Shown here: piece after piece, positions 1 through 7,830 of the stretch
Layout: each line of letters begins with the position of its first letter
Position numbering within the stretch: the first letter of the stretch is position 1
NCBI RefSeq assembly: GCF_009821115.1
Contig: NZ_VYTY01000002.1
Span: 372,001 to 436,000 of the forward strand
Length of the DNA stretch: 64,000 bases
Source of the DNA: Nitrincola alkalisediminis
GTDB taxonomy: Bacteria > Pseudomonadota > Gammaproteobacteria > Pseudomonadales > Balneatricaceae
Direction: 5' to 3'
Position numbers and translations under genes: made by a program
Notes under the pieces: generated by a model
Told to the model about the DNA's origin: nothing
The model's input: the letters and a program-made list of their open reading frames with translations, nothing else
Database searches by the model: none

Positions 1-621
1 AGCGTCAAACAGGCTTGCATGCTGCTTATTAATTTGACACATAGCAGCAGGGCGATGGTACAAATTATTTACAGAGGCAAACACTGAGCTAATCATTAAG
101 TCTGTCAGCGATTGCAGTGTTTGCACGAGTACGGGATTGTGGGAAGCCTCACAAACGGCCAGATGAAAAGCATGATCTAAACGAGCATGTTCCTGGGGCT
201 TAAGTGCCTTACCCCCTTTATGAGCCTCTGCCCACTCCACATAGCGCCGACGAATCATAATCATATCGGCGTCTGTAGCTCTCATCGCGGCCAGACGCGC
301 AGACTCACCCTCTAAGAGAGCACGAACCTCTAGCAAATCATACAGGGTGCGGGGATGATCGCTAAACAAATGCATTAAGGGACTGGAAGGTCCGTTTAGC
401 AGAGGCGCAACATAAGAGCCCTTACCCTGTTCTGTTCGAATAATACCGCGCGCCCTTAGTAGCTTTAACCCCTCTCGTAAGCCAGAACGCGAAACAGCTA
501 GCTTTTCGGTTAAACGTCGTTCAGAAGGCAAACGCTGCCCGACGCTTAACACACCATCTAAGATCAGCGTTTCAATTTTCTCTGCCACCTGATCAGCAAC
601 CTGTGCCGTTGTTTTTGACAT
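1..621 (-). CDS. glcC: GlcC, GntR/FCD-family regulator of glycolate utilisation (3' end outside window)
   Basis: This frame is open from an ATG at 621 to the window edge, giving 207 residues of an expected ~254. The N-terminal ~70 residues form a GntR winged helix-turn-helix (LPSERRL, SRSGLREGL). The rest is an FCD effector domain with the GlcC-like runs LYDLLEVRALLEGESARLA, LDHAFHLAVCEASHNPVL and SVFASVNNLYHR. In E. coli GlcC activates the glc operon in response to glycolate. The gene is divergent from aas and glcDEFG, as expected of the local regulator. A palindrome half-matching the glcD and aas upstream sites lies 17 bp before its start, suggesting autoregulation. The C-terminal ~50 residues are not visible. 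Confidence 0.93.
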   Translation of the reverse strand, partial: MSKTTAQVADQVAEKIETLILDGVLSVGQRLPSERRLTEKLAVSRSGLREGLKLLRARGIIRTEQGKGSYVAPLLNGPSSPLMHLFSDHPRTLYDLLEVRALLEGESARLAAMRATDADMIMIRRRYVEWAEAHKGGKALKPQEHARLDHAFHLAVCEASHNPVLVQTLQSLTDLMISSVFASVNNLYHRPAAMCQINKQHASLFDA

Positions 622-637
622 AATCACCTCGATGCAT

Positions 638-650
638 CCGGTCTGACCAA
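638..650 (-). promoter_or_regulatory. Candidate GlcC operator in the glcC leader
   Basis: Read on the minus strand this is TTGGTCAGACCGG. It shares the 10-base core TGGTCAGACC with the perfect palindromes at 737-749 and 3056-3068. TGGT-N3-ACCA is the typical operator form of FCD-type GntR regulators such as PdhR, LldR and FadR. Its position just upstream of the glcC start suggests autoregulation; this is inference. Confidence 0.5.
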
Positions 651-736
651 GAGCGACTTACTCTCGTTTTATTTGCATCATAATAGCTTGATCGGATAGA
701 AAGTTATAAACGCTAAACAATATCCAAGAATTCAAA

Positions 737-749
737 CTGGTCAGACCAG
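737..749. promoter_or_regulatory. Candidate GlcC operator upstream of aas
   Basis: The 13-mer CTGGTCAGACCAG is palindromic apart from its centre base and occurs identically at 3056-3068 before glcD. It lies between a possible -35 (TTCAAA, 731-736) and -10 (TATACA, 753-758) spaced by 16 bp. A bound regulator would therefore sit within the aas promoter. Assignment to GlcC rests on its adjacency to glcC and on the family operator form. Confidence 0.65.
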
Positions 750-830
750 AAATATACATAAGGGCATTATAGGCATGAATGAACCAAACTTGACAAATCA
801 GGTCAACTTACAAAGACTTAAAAGCCACTG

Positions 831-3035
831 TTGAGACAACGTTTCTTTAACCCCAATTTGATGCTTATGACCACTATGATACGCAGGATAATAGAACACC
901 TTTTAAGGACAGTTTTTGAACGCTTATTCAAATTAACACTTCATCAACAAGAAGGCGTTGATTTCTCACAACCGCGTTTGCTGATTATTGCAAATCATCA
1001 GTCTTTTATTGACGGTATGTTACTGGCGCTCTACTTACCGATTAAACCCGTCTTTGTCGTGCACTCTGATGTCAGTGCCAATCCTTTTTTCCGTTTTTTT
1101 CTTTCCAAAGTTGAATTTGTCTTAGTCGATCCTGCGCATCCAATGGCAATGAAAACCGTGATTAGACTTATCGAGTCTGGCAGACCCGTTGTTATCTTTC
1201 CCGAAGGGCGTATCACCCAGACAGGCTCCTTAATGAAAATATACGAAGGCCCTGCTTTTGTTGCGGCTAAGGCACAAGCAACACTGCTACCCGTGTGCAT
1301 CGACGGCGCTTCACACACGTATTTTTCCAGACTGTCGGGTAAGCACCCACGGCAACTCTTTCCCAAGCTCAGCTTAACCTTCTTACCTACACGCCCCTTC
1401 ACAATGCCTGAGGGTGAAAGTGCAAAGCTACGTCGAAAAAGAGCAGGAGAAGCCCTCAGACGCGTGATGCAAGAGATGATTTTCACTTCGTGCAAGCCTA
1501 AAACGCTCTTTTCCTCTCTATGCCACGCAAGCAAACTGTACGGTAAGCGTCGTAAGCTGGTTGAAGATATCAAGCAAATTGAATACTCCTACAACGACCT
1601 GCTCAAAATGGCGTTAATGCTTGGAAAAAAAACGGAAGCATTTTCAAGTGAACACGAAAATATCGGTGTTCTATTACCGAATCTTGCTCCGACCCTTGGG
1701 TTGATTTTTGGCATGACCGCTCGACAACGCGTCCCAGCCCTACTGAACTACACAGCAGGAGTCGAGGCACTACAATCTGCCTGCGACGTAGCCAAAGTGA
1801 CAAAAATCATCACCTCTAAGGCTTTCATAGAGCAAGCAAAGCTTGAGGATAAAATAGCTCAATTGCGCGGAATCACCTTTCATTACTTAGAGGATATTCG
1901 TGCCAGCATCACGCTTGCAGACAAATTATGGCTGGTGGGCTGGGCACTTCATCGCCCCTTATCCTTTGAGAAGCCTGCCTCCACGGAATCCACCGCAGTT
2001 GTTTTGTACACATCAGGCTCTGAAGGCAAACCCAAAGGGGTTGTTCTCTCTCACCGTGCCATCATGGCCAACATTAACCAAATACGGGCAGTAACTGACT
2101 TTTCAGTCTACGACAAGGTGTTTAATGCCTTACCTATCTTTCACTCATTTGGTTTAACGGCAGGTGCTCTTTTGCCTGTTCTATCGGGGATGAGCCTATT
2201 TTTGTATCCAACTCCCCTGCATTATCGAATAATTCCAGAATTATCCTATGATCGAGGATGTACAATCCTATTTGGCACCTCTACTTTCTTAAATCATTAT
2301 GGAAAATACGCACACCCCTATGACTTCCACCGCTTACGCTATGTGGTTGCGGGAGCTGAAAAACTAACGGACTCTGTGCGCAATCTTTGGTTCGATAAGT
2401 TTGGTCTGCGTGTATTTGAAGGCTACGGCACAACCGAAACCGCACCCGTATTGGCCGTGAACACTCCGATGGCCTATCGCTATGGGAGCGTCGGACAGTT
2501 TCTTCCCTTGATTGAGTCTCGCATCACGCCCATAGAAGGCATTGAACAAGGCGGCGCGCTGCATGTACGAGGACCCAATGTGATGTCCGGCTACTTAAAA
2601 GTGGATCAACCCGGCATTCTACAACCTCCCACGTCCAGTGTAGGTGACGGCTGGTACGAAACAGGCGATATTGTTGAAATAGATAACGATGGATACATCG
2701 CAATCATTGGTCGATTAAAGCGCTTTGCGAAACTCGCGGGTGAAATGATTAGCTTAGAAGTTGCAGAAACTCTTGCCTATGCGGTTTCACCCGACAAGCT
2801 CCATGCCGTCTCCTCTAGACCCGATACCCGAAAAGGCGAAGCTTTGGTGCTATTCACAACCGACCCAACCCTCACGAAAGATCAACTCTTGAAGCATGCA
2901 CAAGCATCGGGGGTGAGTGAGATCGCGGTGCCTCGTGAAATACAATACGTTGACACATTACCGCTACTTGGAACCGGCAAAATAGATTATGTAACGCTTA
3001 AAACACTTGCTCAAAGGACTTTACCCATACCCTAA
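831..3035 (+). CDS. aas: Aas, bifunctional 2-acylglycerophosphoethanolamine acyltransferase / acyl-ACP synthetase
   Basis: Aas re-acylates lysophosphatidylethanolamine at the inner membrane, using acyl-ACP made by its own ligase domain. The N-terminal part is a PlsC-type acyltransferase with HX4D (NHQSFIDG, His56/Asp61) and FPEGR. The C-terminal part is an ANL adenylating domain with the P-loop-like YTSGSEGKPKG, GYGTTETAP and the late TGDI/GRLKRFAK motifs. Length is 734 residues against 719 in E. coli, and it is alignable throughout. The longest frame begins at a TTG (831). ATGs at 861, 867 and 876 are alternatives, and none has a strong ribosome site; the E. coli N terminus fits 876 best. 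The gene sits between glcC and glcD, with a candidate GlcC site on each side, an unusual place for a phospholipid repair enzyme. Confidence 0.93.
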   Translation: MRQRFFNPNLMLMTTMIRRIIEHLLRTVFERLFKLTLHQQEGVDFSQPRLLIIANHQSFIDGMLLALYLPIKPVFVVHSDVSANPFFRFFLSKVEFVLVDPAHPMAMKTVIRLIESGRPVVIFPEGRITQTGSLMKIYEGPAFVAAKAQATLLPVCIDGASHTYFSRLSGKHPRQLFPKLSLTFLPTRPFTMPEGESAKLRRKRAGEALRRVMQEMIFTSCKPKTLFSSLCHASKLYGKRRKLVEDIKQIEYSYNDLLKMALMLGKKTEAFSSEHENIGVLLPNLAPTLGLIFGMTARQRVPALLNYTAGVEALQSACDVAKVTKIITSKAFIEQAKLEDKIAQLRGITFHYLEDIRASITLADKLWLVGWALHRPLSFEKPASTESTAVVLYTSGSEGKPKGVVLSHRAIMANINQIRAVTDFSVYDKVFNALPIFHSFGLTAGALLPVLSGMSLFLYPTPLHYRIIPELSYDRGCTILFGTSTFLNHYGKYAHPYDFHRLRYVVAGAEKLTDSVRNLWFDKFGLRVFEGYGTTETAPVLAVNTPMAYRYGSVGQFLPLIESRITPIEGIEQGGALHVRGPNVMSGYLKVDQPGILQPPTSSVGDGWYETGDIVEIDNDGYIAIIGRLKRFAKLAGEMISLEVAETLAYAVSPDKLHAVSSRPDTRKGEALVLFTTDPTLTKDQLLKHAQASGVSEIAVPREIQYVDTLPLLGTGKIDYVTLKTLAQRTLPIP

Positions 3036-3055
3036 CCAACGGAGGCTATCAATTA

Positions 3056-3068
3056 CTGGTCAGACCAG
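3056..3068. promoter_or_regulatory. Candidate GlcC operator upstream of glcD
   Basis: An exact second copy of CTGGTCAGACCAG lies 21 bp after aas stops and 69 bp before the glcD start. Two identical 13-mers 2.3 kb apart, both in front of genes divergent from or downstream of a GntR/FCD regulator, are strong sequence evidence of a shared operator. The regulator's identity is inferred. Confidence 0.7.
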
Positions 3069-3137
3069 AGGCTGAATTTATTGACCTAATGCACTTCAGA
3101 TACCAAGATTGCTGTAACCCAACTTTAGGTGAACGCA

Positions 3138-4637
3138 ATGAATATCTTGCATGATGAACGTATTGATGGAAAATTACCGCGTGTAGATCGATCAGCTCTG
3201 GTACAAGAGCTGATCGCACACTTGCCCAGTCTTCATCTTCTTTACAAAGACGAAGACTTAGCACCCTATGAATGCGATGGTCTGTCAGCCTATCGCACAA
3301 AACCCTTGCTTGTGGTCTTACCAGAAACCGTTGACCAAGTTCAGAAGATCATGAAGATTTGTCATGACTTTGGCGCTCCTGTTGTGGCAAGAGGTGCAGG
3401 CACTGGGCTTTCTGGGGGCGCACTGCCTATTGAGCAAGGCGTATTGCTGGTTCTGGCAAAACTAAACAAAATTCTTGAAATCAATCCAGAAGGTCGCTTT
3501 GCCCGTGTGCAACCCGGTGTTCGAAATCTTGCCATTTCAGAAGCGAGTGCTCCGTATGGTCTTTACTATGCACCGGATCCCTCGTCACAAATTGCCTGTT
3601 CAATTGGTGGTAATGTTGCCGAAAACGCAGGAGGGGTTCATTGTCTCAAATACGGATTAACCGTACATAATCTTCTAAAAATCAATATTATTACCGTTGA
3701 AGGTGAGTTTTTAACGCTGGGCAGCGATGCTCTTGACACTGCGGGCTTTGACCTCCTCGCTTTATTTACGGGCTCTGAGGGGATGCTCGGTATTGTGGTT
3801 GAGGTCACGGTGAAGCTTTTACCCAAACCCAAGGTTGCAAAGGTATTAATGGCCAGCTTTGATGACATTGGCAAAGCAGGCCAGGCCGTTGGCAATATTA
3901 TTGCGGCAGGCATCATTCCAGGCGGTCTTGAAATGATGGACAACCTTGCCATTAAAGCGGCTGAAGACTTTATCCACGCAGGATATCCAATCGACGCACA
4001 AGCCATTTTACTCTGCGAACTCGATGGCGTTGAGTCTGACGTTGACGAAGATTGTCAAATCGTTCGCTCTGTGCTCGAAAACTCCGGCGCAACCGCTATT
4101 CAAATGGCAAAGGATGAGGCTGAACGCCAACGTTTTTGGGCGGGACGTAAAAATGCCTTTCCAGCCGTTGGTCGTATTTCTCCTGACTACTATTGTATGG
4201 ATGGCACCATCCCTCGCCGAGAACTCCCCAACGTCCTGACGGGCATCCAAGCCTTATCCGAAGAGTACGGTCTAGCCGTTGCTAATGTCTTCCATGCAGG
4301 GGATGGCAATATGCATCCGTTGATTCTATTTGATGCAAACCAACCCGGAGAATTAGAAAAGGCCGAGGCACTGGGCGGTAAGATTTTAGAACTATGCGTT
4401 AAAGTTGGAGGCTCTATAACGGGCGAGCATGGTGTTGGCCGTGAAAAAATCAATCAAATGTGCTCACAATTTAATAACGATGAAATTGAAGTATTTCACG
4501 CGGTGAAAGCAGCCTTTGACCCAAAAACTTTGCTAAACCCAGGAAAAAACATTCCAACCCTACATCGTTGCGCTGAGTTCGGAAAAATGCATATTCACCA
4601 TGGCGAACTCCCCTTTCCTGAACTGGAGCGTTTCTAA
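3138..4637 (+). CDS. glcD: GlcD, glycolate oxidase FAD-linked subunit
   Basis: GlcD is the FAD subunit that, with GlcE and GlcF, oxidises glycolate to glyoxylate at the membrane. From the ATG at 3138 it is 499 residues, the same length as E. coli GlcD. It shows the PCMH-type FAD domain (ARGAGTGLSGGALP, IGGNVAENAGGVHCLKYG) and the FAD-oxidase C domain (FHAGDGNMHP, GEHGVGREKI, LNPGKNIP). A longer frame opens at GTG 3129, but AGGTGA at 3127-3132 is a ribosome site 5 bp before the ATG, and the product then begins MNILHDER like its homologues. Its stop overlaps the glcE ATG by 1 base, so the two are translationally coupled. Confidence 0.97.
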   Translation: MNILHDERIDGKLPRVDRSALVQELIAHLPSLHLLYKDEDLAPYECDGLSAYRTKPLLVVLPETVDQVQKIMKICHDFGAPVVARGAGTGLSGGALPIEQGVLLVLAKLNKILEINPEGRFARVQPGVRNLAISEASAPYGLYYAPDPSSQIACSIGGNVAENAGGVHCLKYGLTVHNLLKINIITVEGEFLTLGSDALDTAGFDLLALFTGSEGMLGIVVEVTVKLLPKPKVAKVLMASFDDIGKAGQAVGNIIAAGIIPGGLEMMDNLAIKAAEDFIHAGYPIDAQAILLCELDGVESDVDEDCQIVRSVLENSGATAIQMAKDEAERQRFWAGRKNAFPAVGRISPDYYCMDGTIPRRELPNVLTGIQALSEEYGLAVANVFHAGDGNMHPLILFDANQPGELEKAEALGGKILELCVKVGGSITGEHGVGREKINQMCSQFNNDEIEVFHAVKAAFDPKTLLNPGKNIPTLHRCAEFGKMHIHHGELPFPELERF

Positions 4638-5743
4638 TGACCCTAGCACCGTCTCATGCACATGACTCTCCCTATCGCCCAGGTGAGCGCCCTTCAGCGA
4701 CATCTGAAGCCTTATTATTGGAACAAATCCATCAAGCTCTCTCTGAAAAAAAATCCCTCAGCATACAAGGTGGCAACACCAAGTCCTTCCTAGGCCGCCC
4801 TGTGGATGCATCAACCATCTGCACCAAAGCACACTCTGGGATTGTGAGTTATGATCCTACTGAGCTGGTCGTTACCGTTCGCGCGGGTACGCCTTTAGCC
4901 GAGTTAGAGAGCATCTTAGACGAAAAAGGGCAAATGCTGGCGTTTGAGCCACCTCATTTTGGGGAAGCAGCCACCGTCGGCGGCATGGTTGCAGCGGGTC
5001 TTTCTGGACCACGCAGACCTTGGTCTGGATCCGTTCGTGATTTTGTCTTGGGTACCAAAGTCATCACCGGACAGGGTAAGTTATTACGATTTGGTGGAGA
5101 GGTGATGAAAAATGTTGCGGGCTATGATGTCTCACGACTCATGGTAGGAAGCTACGGATGCCTCGGCCTTATCACCGAAGTATCGATGAAAGTCTTACCT
5201 AAACCGAAACATCAGCAGCACCTATCACTTCAAATATCTCAAAAGGATGCGCTCGCTTGCTTAGAAAAATGGGGGCAAGCCTCGCTCCCCTTAACCGCTG
5301 CCTGCTTTTTTAATGACACCCTTTATTTAAGGCTTGAGGGTGGCGACAGCTCCGTCAAAACCTTTTCAAATCAATTAAATGGCAGTGCCATTGATCCAAA
5401 CTTTTGGCTAAACCTAAAAGAGCATCAACTTCCTTTCTTTAAGGATTCTGGTTTGCTTTGGCGATGTTCAGTTCCCTCTCAAAGTCAGGCACTCACCCTT
5501 CCGGGTGAGCAAATTCTTGACTGGGGCGGTGCTCAGCGCTGGCTAAAAACATCACAGTCACCCGAAGCCATTCGAACAGCCGTCGCTCAGCTTGGTGGAC
5601 ACGCCACGGCTTTTACACCGGGTATTACGACGACACCTTTCCACCCGTTGCCAACGCTATTAATGCGCTACCACCAACGACTGAAAGCGCAACTGGATCC
5701 AACTCAACTATTCAATCCCGGCCGCATGTATAGCGATTATTAA
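4637..5743 (+). CDS. glcE: GlcE, glycolate oxidase FAD-binding subunit
   Basis: This is a second, smaller FAD-binding subunit of glycolate oxidase (368 residues; about 350 in E. coli). It has the PCMH FAD fold with GGNTKSFLG, TVGGMVAAGLSGPRRPWSG and MKNVAGYDVSRLM, and ends with FNPGRMY, typical of the family. It lacks the full FAD-oxidase C domain present in GlcD. It starts within the glcD stop codon (TAATG) and is followed after 13 bases by glcF, so it lies in the middle of the glcDEFG operon. Confidence 0.95.
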   Translation: MTLAPSHAHDSPYRPGERPSATSEALLLEQIHQALSEKKSLSIQGGNTKSFLGRPVDASTICTKAHSGIVSYDPTELVVTVRAGTPLAELESILDEKGQMLAFEPPHFGEAATVGGMVAAGLSGPRRPWSGSVRDFVLGTKVITGQGKLLRFGGEVMKNVAGYDVSRLMVGSYGCLGLITEVSMKVLPKPKHQQHLSLQISQKDALACLEKWGQASLPLTAACFFNDTLYLRLEGGDSSVKTFSNQLNGSAIDPNFWLNLKEHQLPFFKDSGLLWRCSVPSQSQALTLPGEQILDWGGAQRWLKTSQSPEAIRTAVAQLGGHATAFTPGITTTPFHPLPTLLMRYHQRLKAQLDPTQLFNPGRMYSDY

Positions 5744-5756
5744 AAGAGAGAGCCAC

Positions 5757-6986
5757 ATGCAAACAAACCTGTCTGATGAAGCTAAAAAATTGCCTCGTGC
5801 TAAAGAGGCCGAAGAGATTTTACGCAGTTGCGTACACTGTGGCTTCTGCACAGCAACCTGCCCCACCTATCAACTGCTGGGAGATGAACTAGATGGACCA
5901 AGAGGACGCATTTATTTAATTAAAAACTTTTTAGAAGGAGCCGACATCAGTCGAGAAACACAACAGCACCTTGATCGTTGTTTATCCTGTCGTAACTGCG
6001 AAACCACCTGCCCTTCAGGTGTGGAGTACCATACACTTTTAGACATAGGTAGAGCCGCCATTGAAGACAAGGTTGGACGTCCACTTGTTGAAAAATTTAC
6101 ACGTAATACCCTTAGACACGTCATTCCAAATCCAATCGTGTTTACTCCTCTACTCAAAACAGGACAATGGCTACGTCCAATTTTACCTAAGGCCCTAAAA
6201 TACAAAATTCCCCTTGCGGCAGCGACAAAAAAACTGAATCGACCCGATACCCTTCACACTCGAACCTATTTAGTACTAGAAGGCTGTGTTCAGCCAAGCT
6301 TGTCACCTAACACCAATGCAGCGGCAGCACGTGTATTGGATAGACTTGGCATAAATCTTGTCAGTATTCGAGAAGCAGGCTGCTGTGGTGCGGTAGATTA
6401 TCATTTAAATGCGCATGAAAGGGCTTTGGAAAGAGCCAAGAAAAACATCGATGCTTGGTGGCCAAGCATTGACGCGGGAGCAGAAGGCATTATTCAAACG
6501 GCGAGTGGCTGCGGTGCCTTTATTAAAGACTATGGCCATCTACTTAAGCATGATACTGACTATGCGCACAAAGCAAAACGCATTTCCGAACTCAGTGTGG
6601 ATCTTATTGAGGTTTTACTAAACGAAAATTTGGAAACGCTTAAACCCGACACCAACGCTCGGATCGCCTTCCACTGCCCCTGCACACTTCAGCATGCACT
6701 CAAACTGAATGGCAAAGTTGAGTCTCTACTTAAAAATCTTGGATTTTCATTAACTCACGTCGAAAATAGCCATTTATGTTGCGGATCTGCAGGAACCTAT
6801 TCTATTACTCAACCCAAATTGTCTATACAATTACGAGACAACAAGCTTGATGCCTTGGAAAAAGAACAGCCAGATGTTATTGCAACAGCTAATATTGGCT
6901 GCCAAACACACCTCAATTCTGCAGACAGAACACCTGTTTTGCACTGGATTGAAATTCTCGAACGTGCCCTAAACGATCACAAATAA
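5757..6986 (+). CDS. glcF: GlcF, glycolate oxidase iron-sulfur subunit
   Basis: GlcF passes electrons from the GlcDE flavoproteins to the respiratory chain. The 409-residue protein has two N-terminal 4Fe-4S clusters (CVHCGFCTATCP near residue 26 and CLSCRNCETTCP near residue 78). It also has two CCG domains with CCGAVDYH and CCGSAGTYS. Length matches the family (407 in E. coli). A purine-rich ribosome site (AAAAGAGAGAG) precedes the ATG. glcG follows after 21 bases. Confidence 0.96.
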   Translation: MQTNLSDEAKKLPRAKEAEEILRSCVHCGFCTATCPTYQLLGDELDGPRGRIYLIKNFLEGADISRETQQHLDRCLSCRNCETTCPSGVEYHTLLDIGRAAIEDKVGRPLVEKFTRNTLRHVIPNPIVFTPLLKTGQWLRPILPKALKYKIPLAAATKKLNRPDTLHTRTYLVLEGCVQPSLSPNTNAAAARVLDRLGINLVSIREAGCCGAVDYHLNAHERALERAKKNIDAWWPSIDAGAEGIIQTASGCGAFIKDYGHLLKHDTDYAHKAKRISELSVDLIEVLLNENLETLKPDTNARIAFHCPCTLQHALKLNGKVESLLKNLGFSLTHVENSHLCCGSAGTYSITQPKLSIQLRDNKLDALEKEQPDVIATANIGCQTHLNSADRTPVLHWIEILERALNDHK

Positions 6987-7007
6987 CCTTATTAGGAGTT
7001 TTTCTAT

Positions 7008-7415
7008 ATGTACACTAAACACGCTTTATCGCTTGCAGATGCCCAACAGATTTTGGCTGCAGCCGCACAAGAGGCGAATGACAACCAATGGGCCGTCGCC
7101 ATTGCTATCGTTGACGACGGTGGCCATTTGCTGGCGATGCAGCGTACCGAAGCATGCGCACCTGTCGGATCCTATATCGCCATCGAAAAAGCCAGAACGG
7201 CTGCCCTCGGTCGACGTGAAACAAAGGTGTATGAAGATATGATCAATGCAGGGCGCAATGCGTTTTTATCAGCCCCTGTTATTAGCGCCACACTTGAAGG
7301 TGGGGTTCCTGTTATTGTCGATAACCAAGTGATTGGCGCTGTCGGTGTGTCAGGTGTTAAATCAAACGAAGACGCTCAGATTGCGAAAGCGGGCATTGCT
7401 GCACTAAGCCTCTAA
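7008..7415 (+). CDS. glcG: GlcG, HbpS-like DUF336 protein of the glc operon
   Basis: This 135-residue protein belongs to the GlcG/HbpS (PF03928) family, with the characteristic N-terminal helix, AIVDDGGHLLAMQRTE, AYSI-like strand region and GGVPV-IGAVGVSG core. Its role in glycolate use is not firmly established; members of the family bind haem or cobalamin-like cofactors. A clear AGGAG lies 8 bases before the ATG. It is the last gene of the glc operon, and a large inverted repeat follows within 15 bases. Confidence 0.9.
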   Translation: MYTKHALSLADAQQILAAAAQEANDNQWAVAIAIVDDGGHLLAMQRTEACAPVGSYIAIEKARTAALGRRETKVYEDMINAGRNAFLSAPVISATLEGGVPVIVDNQVIGAVGVSGVKSNEDAQIAKAGIAALSL

Positions 7416-7427
7416 GCTTTACATCTC

Positions 7428-7460
7428 GTCGATATTCACATGCTTGATGTGGATATCGAC
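7428..7460. terminator. Hairpin after glcG, possible terminator or 3' stabiliser
   Basis: Two 14-base arms (7428-7441 and 7447-7460) pair fully, including one G-U in RNA, around a 5-base loop. No T tract follows (CTCCCACAC), so this is not a classical rho-independent terminator. It may stabilise the operon 3' end or act with Rho. Confidence 0.5.
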
Positions 7461-7830
7461 CTCCCACACACATCGAATACTTCACGCTTACATGAATTGT
7501 GTTTCCCCTTTATGACTCAGACCTCACTAACTGAATCGGAGAAACACTACCAACATTCAAACCAAACGAGCTGTAACGAAGCACACCCATTCTAAGCCAT
7601 TGTATTACATAGATTAAAAACTGATTCAACCATAACATTTTTATCAGCAACTCATATTGCTTACTTTTTTATCCTGTTTTTAAATCAAAAAACAGGAAAT
7701 AATATCGTAATAAAGGCATATTTAGCCATATTATATAGTGTTATTGATAGATATTAGATATATGTTGTAGGAAAATATCCGGCTTCAGCGTTTAGCTGAT
7801 TTAACAACAATAATGAACCAGGAACTAACA
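7461..7830. other. Gene-free AT-rich stretch between glcG and the symporter gene
   Basis: Nothing coding is recognisable here on either strand. The second half (about 7600-7800) is very AT-rich with TATA-like runs, for example around 7721-7765, and presumably holds the promoter of the downstream symporter gene. I could not pick a convincing -35/-10 pair or an operator. No GlcC-type palindrome is present. Confidence 0.5.

Noticed and set aside
1031-1573. Open frame of 180 codons on the minus strand inside aas
   Set aside because: It lies entirely opposite a strongly conserved part of aas and its translation has no domain-like features.
3638-4453. Several minus-strand frames opposite glcD
   Set aside because: They cover conserved FAD-oxidase coding sequence on the other strand and overlap one another.
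7416-7830. Possible small RNA or tRNA in the largest gene-free stretch
   Set aside because: No cloverleaf, no strong promoter-terminator pair. Only the hairpin at 7428-7460 is supported.
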